From contig DLND01000051.1 in assembly GCA_002476905.1 (NCBI GenBank), positions 2,810 to 10,149 of the forward strand: 7,340 bases of DNA, written 5' to 3'. Of this stretch, positions 6,259 to 7,340 are shown one piece after another. This DNA is from Flavobacteriales bacterium UBA7519. GTDB lineage: Bacteria; Bacteroidota; Bacteroidia; Flavobacteriales; Weeksellaceae. The notes under the pieces were generated by a model. It worked only from the letters and a program-made list of their open reading frames with translations. It ran no database searches and was not told where the DNA came from. The translations under genes were made by a program, and so were the position numbers. How positions within the stretch are numbered: the stretch's first letter is position 1; every line of letters starts with the position of its first letter.

Positions 6259-6897
6259 TTATTTCTTGAAGAAATCCATCAAATCAAGATAGTTTTTCTG
6301 ATTTACACCGTGGCCGGACATATATTCTCTAAACGAAAAGTAAGCACTTAAATCATATAAAAGGTCGGCTGCTTTTCGTCCCCATTCCAAAGGAATCACA
6401 GCATCTTCTGTTCCGTGCGAGATGAAGAAACGCATGTTTTCGTATTTCTTTTTATTCCTATCGATGTTTTTCAGAAGTTTTTCCTCAGGATAAGAACTTA
6501 GACAAGCCACTTTCGAGAACAGATCTGGATATTTTAATGCCAAAGAATAAGCAATCATTCCACCTTGGCTGAAACCACAAAGATGCGTTTTGTTATCCGT
6601 CAATCCGTATCGGTTTGTGACGCTCATAATGTTTTCCAAAACGAGTTTTACCGCTTCGTTTGCTTCATTTTCCTCTACAAAATTTTCAGCATTATTGAAA
6701 TCGATATCAAACCAAGCATAGCCTCCATAACTGGAATCTTTCGGTGCTCGGAAACTGATAACCAACCAATCTTCCGGCAAAGTTGGAACAAAACTGAAAA
6801 GGTCTTCTTCATTACTTCCATAACCGTGAAGCAAAAATAAAACGGGCGTTTCTGGGGTAATATTTTGAGGTTCTCTCACGAGATATTGTAAATCCAT
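6259..6897 (-). CDS. Small carboxylesterase, phospholipase/carboxylesterase (Abhydrolase_2) family
   Basis: 212 residues, matching the ~200-220 of this compact alpha/beta hydrolase family. The strand and oxyanion motif LFLLHGYGSNEEDL starts at residue 20. The nucleophile elbow is GFSQGG with Ser110; the triad is completed by Asp165 (HGTEDAVIP) and His196 (SGHGV). RAPKDSSYGGYAWFDIDF (50-67) is the family's 'RAP....G..WFD' block near the substrate pocket. There is no signal peptide, so it acts in the cytoplasm on small esters or thioesters; the natural substrate cannot be read from sequence. The ATG at 6897 is firm because the fold begins within 20 residues and the next Met is residue 91. A perfect TATATTTG box ends four bases before the ATG, implying a very short or absent leader. 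The gene is divergent from the oxygenase gene at 7001. Confidence 0.92.
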   Translation of the reverse strand: MDLQYLVREPQNITPETPVLFLLHGYGSNEEDLFSFVPTLPEDWLVISFRAPKDSSYGGYAWFDIDFNNAENFVEENEANEAVKLVLENIMSVTNRYGLTDNKTHLCGFSQGGMIAYSLALKYPDLFSKVACLSSYPEEKLLKNIDRNKKKYENMRFFISHGTEDAVIPLEWGRKAADLLYDLSAYFSFREYMSGHGVNQKNYLDLMDFFKK

Positions 6898-6901
6898 TTT
6901 G

Positions 6902-6935
6902 CAAATATAATTAACAGATTTCAGAATTTTGAAAA
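6902..6935 (-). promoter_or_regulatory. Candidate promoter of the esterase gene
   Basis: The minus strand carries TATATTTG (6909-6902), a perfect TAnnTTTG -7 box, with TTTTC (6935-6931) about 21 bases upstream as a weak -33 element. The box ends four bases before the ATG, so transcription would start at or next to the start codon. Confidence 0.45.
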
Positions 6936-6951
6936 GTTTTTGTCTATAAGT

Positions 6952-6980
6952 TTTGTGTTGCTATAAAAACCGTATTTTAG
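6952..6980 (+). promoter_or_regulatory. Candidate promoter of the 2OG-Fe(II) oxygenase gene
   Basis: TTTG (6952-6955), a 17-base spacer and TATTTTAG (6973-6980, one mismatch to TAnnTTTG), ending 20 bases before the ATG at 7001. It lies in the 103-base divergent interval shared with the esterase promoter. Confidence 0.35.
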
Positions 6981-7000
6981 CACCACGAAAAATTTCTAAA

Positions 7001-7340
7001 ATGGATAAAATACCTAGTGTAGACCTGCGTGATTTCCTTTCGGACAACCCGGAACGCAAACAGAAATTTGTAAATGAAATCGGAAAAGCTTACGAAGAAA
7101 TTGGTTTTGTTGCCTTAAAAGGACATTTCCTAGACGACCAACTCGTAGACAATCTTTATGGAGAAGTCAAAAACTTCTTTCAACTCCCAACAGAAACTAA
7201 ACTGAAGTACGAGATCCCCGGAATTGGCGGACAAAGAGGTTATGTTGGTTTTGGAAAAGAAACTGCAAAAGGCTTTAAAAAAGGAGATTTGAAAGAATTT
7301 TGGCATTTCGGACAGTATGTTTCGGATGATTCAAAATACA
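7001..7340 (+). CDS. Isopenicillin N synthase-like 2-oxoglutarate/Fe(II) oxygenase, N-terminal part (runs off right edge)
   Basis: The 113 residues present start MDKIPSVDLRDFLS and continue through YEEIGFVALKGHFLDDQLVD, then FFQLPTETKLKYE, QRGYVGFGKETAKG and KEFWHFGQY. This is the DIOX_N domain of the isopenicillin N synthase / plant-type 2OG oxygenase superfamily: 'iP.iDl', a 'GFf.v.gHg' helix-strand unit, 'F.lp.e.K.k', and a 'GY...g.E...g..d..E.f.f' block. The catalytic jelly roll with the HxD...H iron triad and the RxS 2-oxoglutarate site is beyond the window, so activity cannot be judged. Flavobacteria carry a conserved cytoplasmic member of this group whose substrate I do not know; there is no penicillin gene context here. 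The ATG at 7001 is preceded by a plausible promoter 20 bases upstream. Confidence 0.87.
   Translation, partial: MDKIPSVDLRDFLSDNPERKQKFVNEIGKAYEEIGFVALKGHFLDDQLVDNLYGEVKNFFQLPTETKLKYEIPGIGGQRGYVGFGKETAKGFKKGDLKEFWHFGQYVSDDSKY

Noticed and set aside
1..7340. CRISPR array, tRNA or rRNA gene, riboswitch
   Set aside because: No spaced direct repeats, no cloverleaf ending in CCA and no known riboswitch core were seen on reading the sequence.
7001..7340. Beta-lactam biosynthesis cluster suggested by the isopenicillin N synthase-like gene
   Set aside because: Only the generic DIOX_N domain is visible and the neighbours are pepP and a carboxylesterase; nothing else points to antibiotic synthesis.

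Overview
The window looks like chromosomal DNA of a low-GC Bacteroidota of the Flavobacteriales, most like Chryseobacterium and its relatives (family Weeksellaceae). The evidence is a secreted nuclease with a type IX secretion (T9SS) C-terminal sorting tail, the rbfA–FtsX-like permease pair, weak or absent Shine-Dalgarno sites, and -7 boxes of the form TAnnTTTG typical of the phylum's primary sigma factor. No tRNA, rRNA, CRISPR array, insertion sequence or phage gene was seen.

Layout. The left edge (1-122, minus) holds the N-terminus of a secreted SGNH/GDSL-type hydrolase. Next, on the minus strand, is an intact secreted endonuclease I family protein with a T9SS tail (208-1284) and its own terminator. 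Upstream of it lies a 63-codon miniature (1483-1674) made of a paralogous nuclease's signal peptide and first ~20 mature residues joined in frame to the last ~23 residues of its T9SS tail; the whole catalytic domain is gone. Then come an FtsX/LolC-LolE-like ABC transporter permease (1823-3028) and rbfA (3031-3390), a tight pair transcribed leftward from a promoter near 3440.

The interval 3391-4854 has no intact gene, but reading all minus-strand frames shows it is not empty. It holds two adjacent decayed esterase genes. One (3471-4070) has a signal peptide, a carbohydrate-binding-like N-terminal segment and an esterase domain, broken by stops, a homopolymer frameshift and deletions. The other (4072-4695) is an alpha/beta hydrolase of the acetyl-esterase/BD-FAE type whose N- and C-terminal parts remain while the centre, including the nucleophile region, is missing.

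On the plus strand follows an intact M24B Xaa-Pro aminopeptidase (pepP, 4855-6153). It converges on an intact small carboxylesterase of the phospholipase/carboxylesterase family (6259-6897, minus), with a strong bidirectional terminator between them. Divergent from the esterase, an isopenicillin N synthase-like 2OG-Fe(II) oxygenase starts at 7001 and runs off the right edge.

How the parts relate. Intact housekeeping genes (rbfA/permease, pepP, esterase) flank an eroding accessory set of secreted hydrolases. The most notable pattern is that all three broken genes keep both ends and have lost their centres. I found no clear evidence of a new defence, mobile or biosynthetic system; the mini T9SS-tailed ORF is the best candidate for something unusual.
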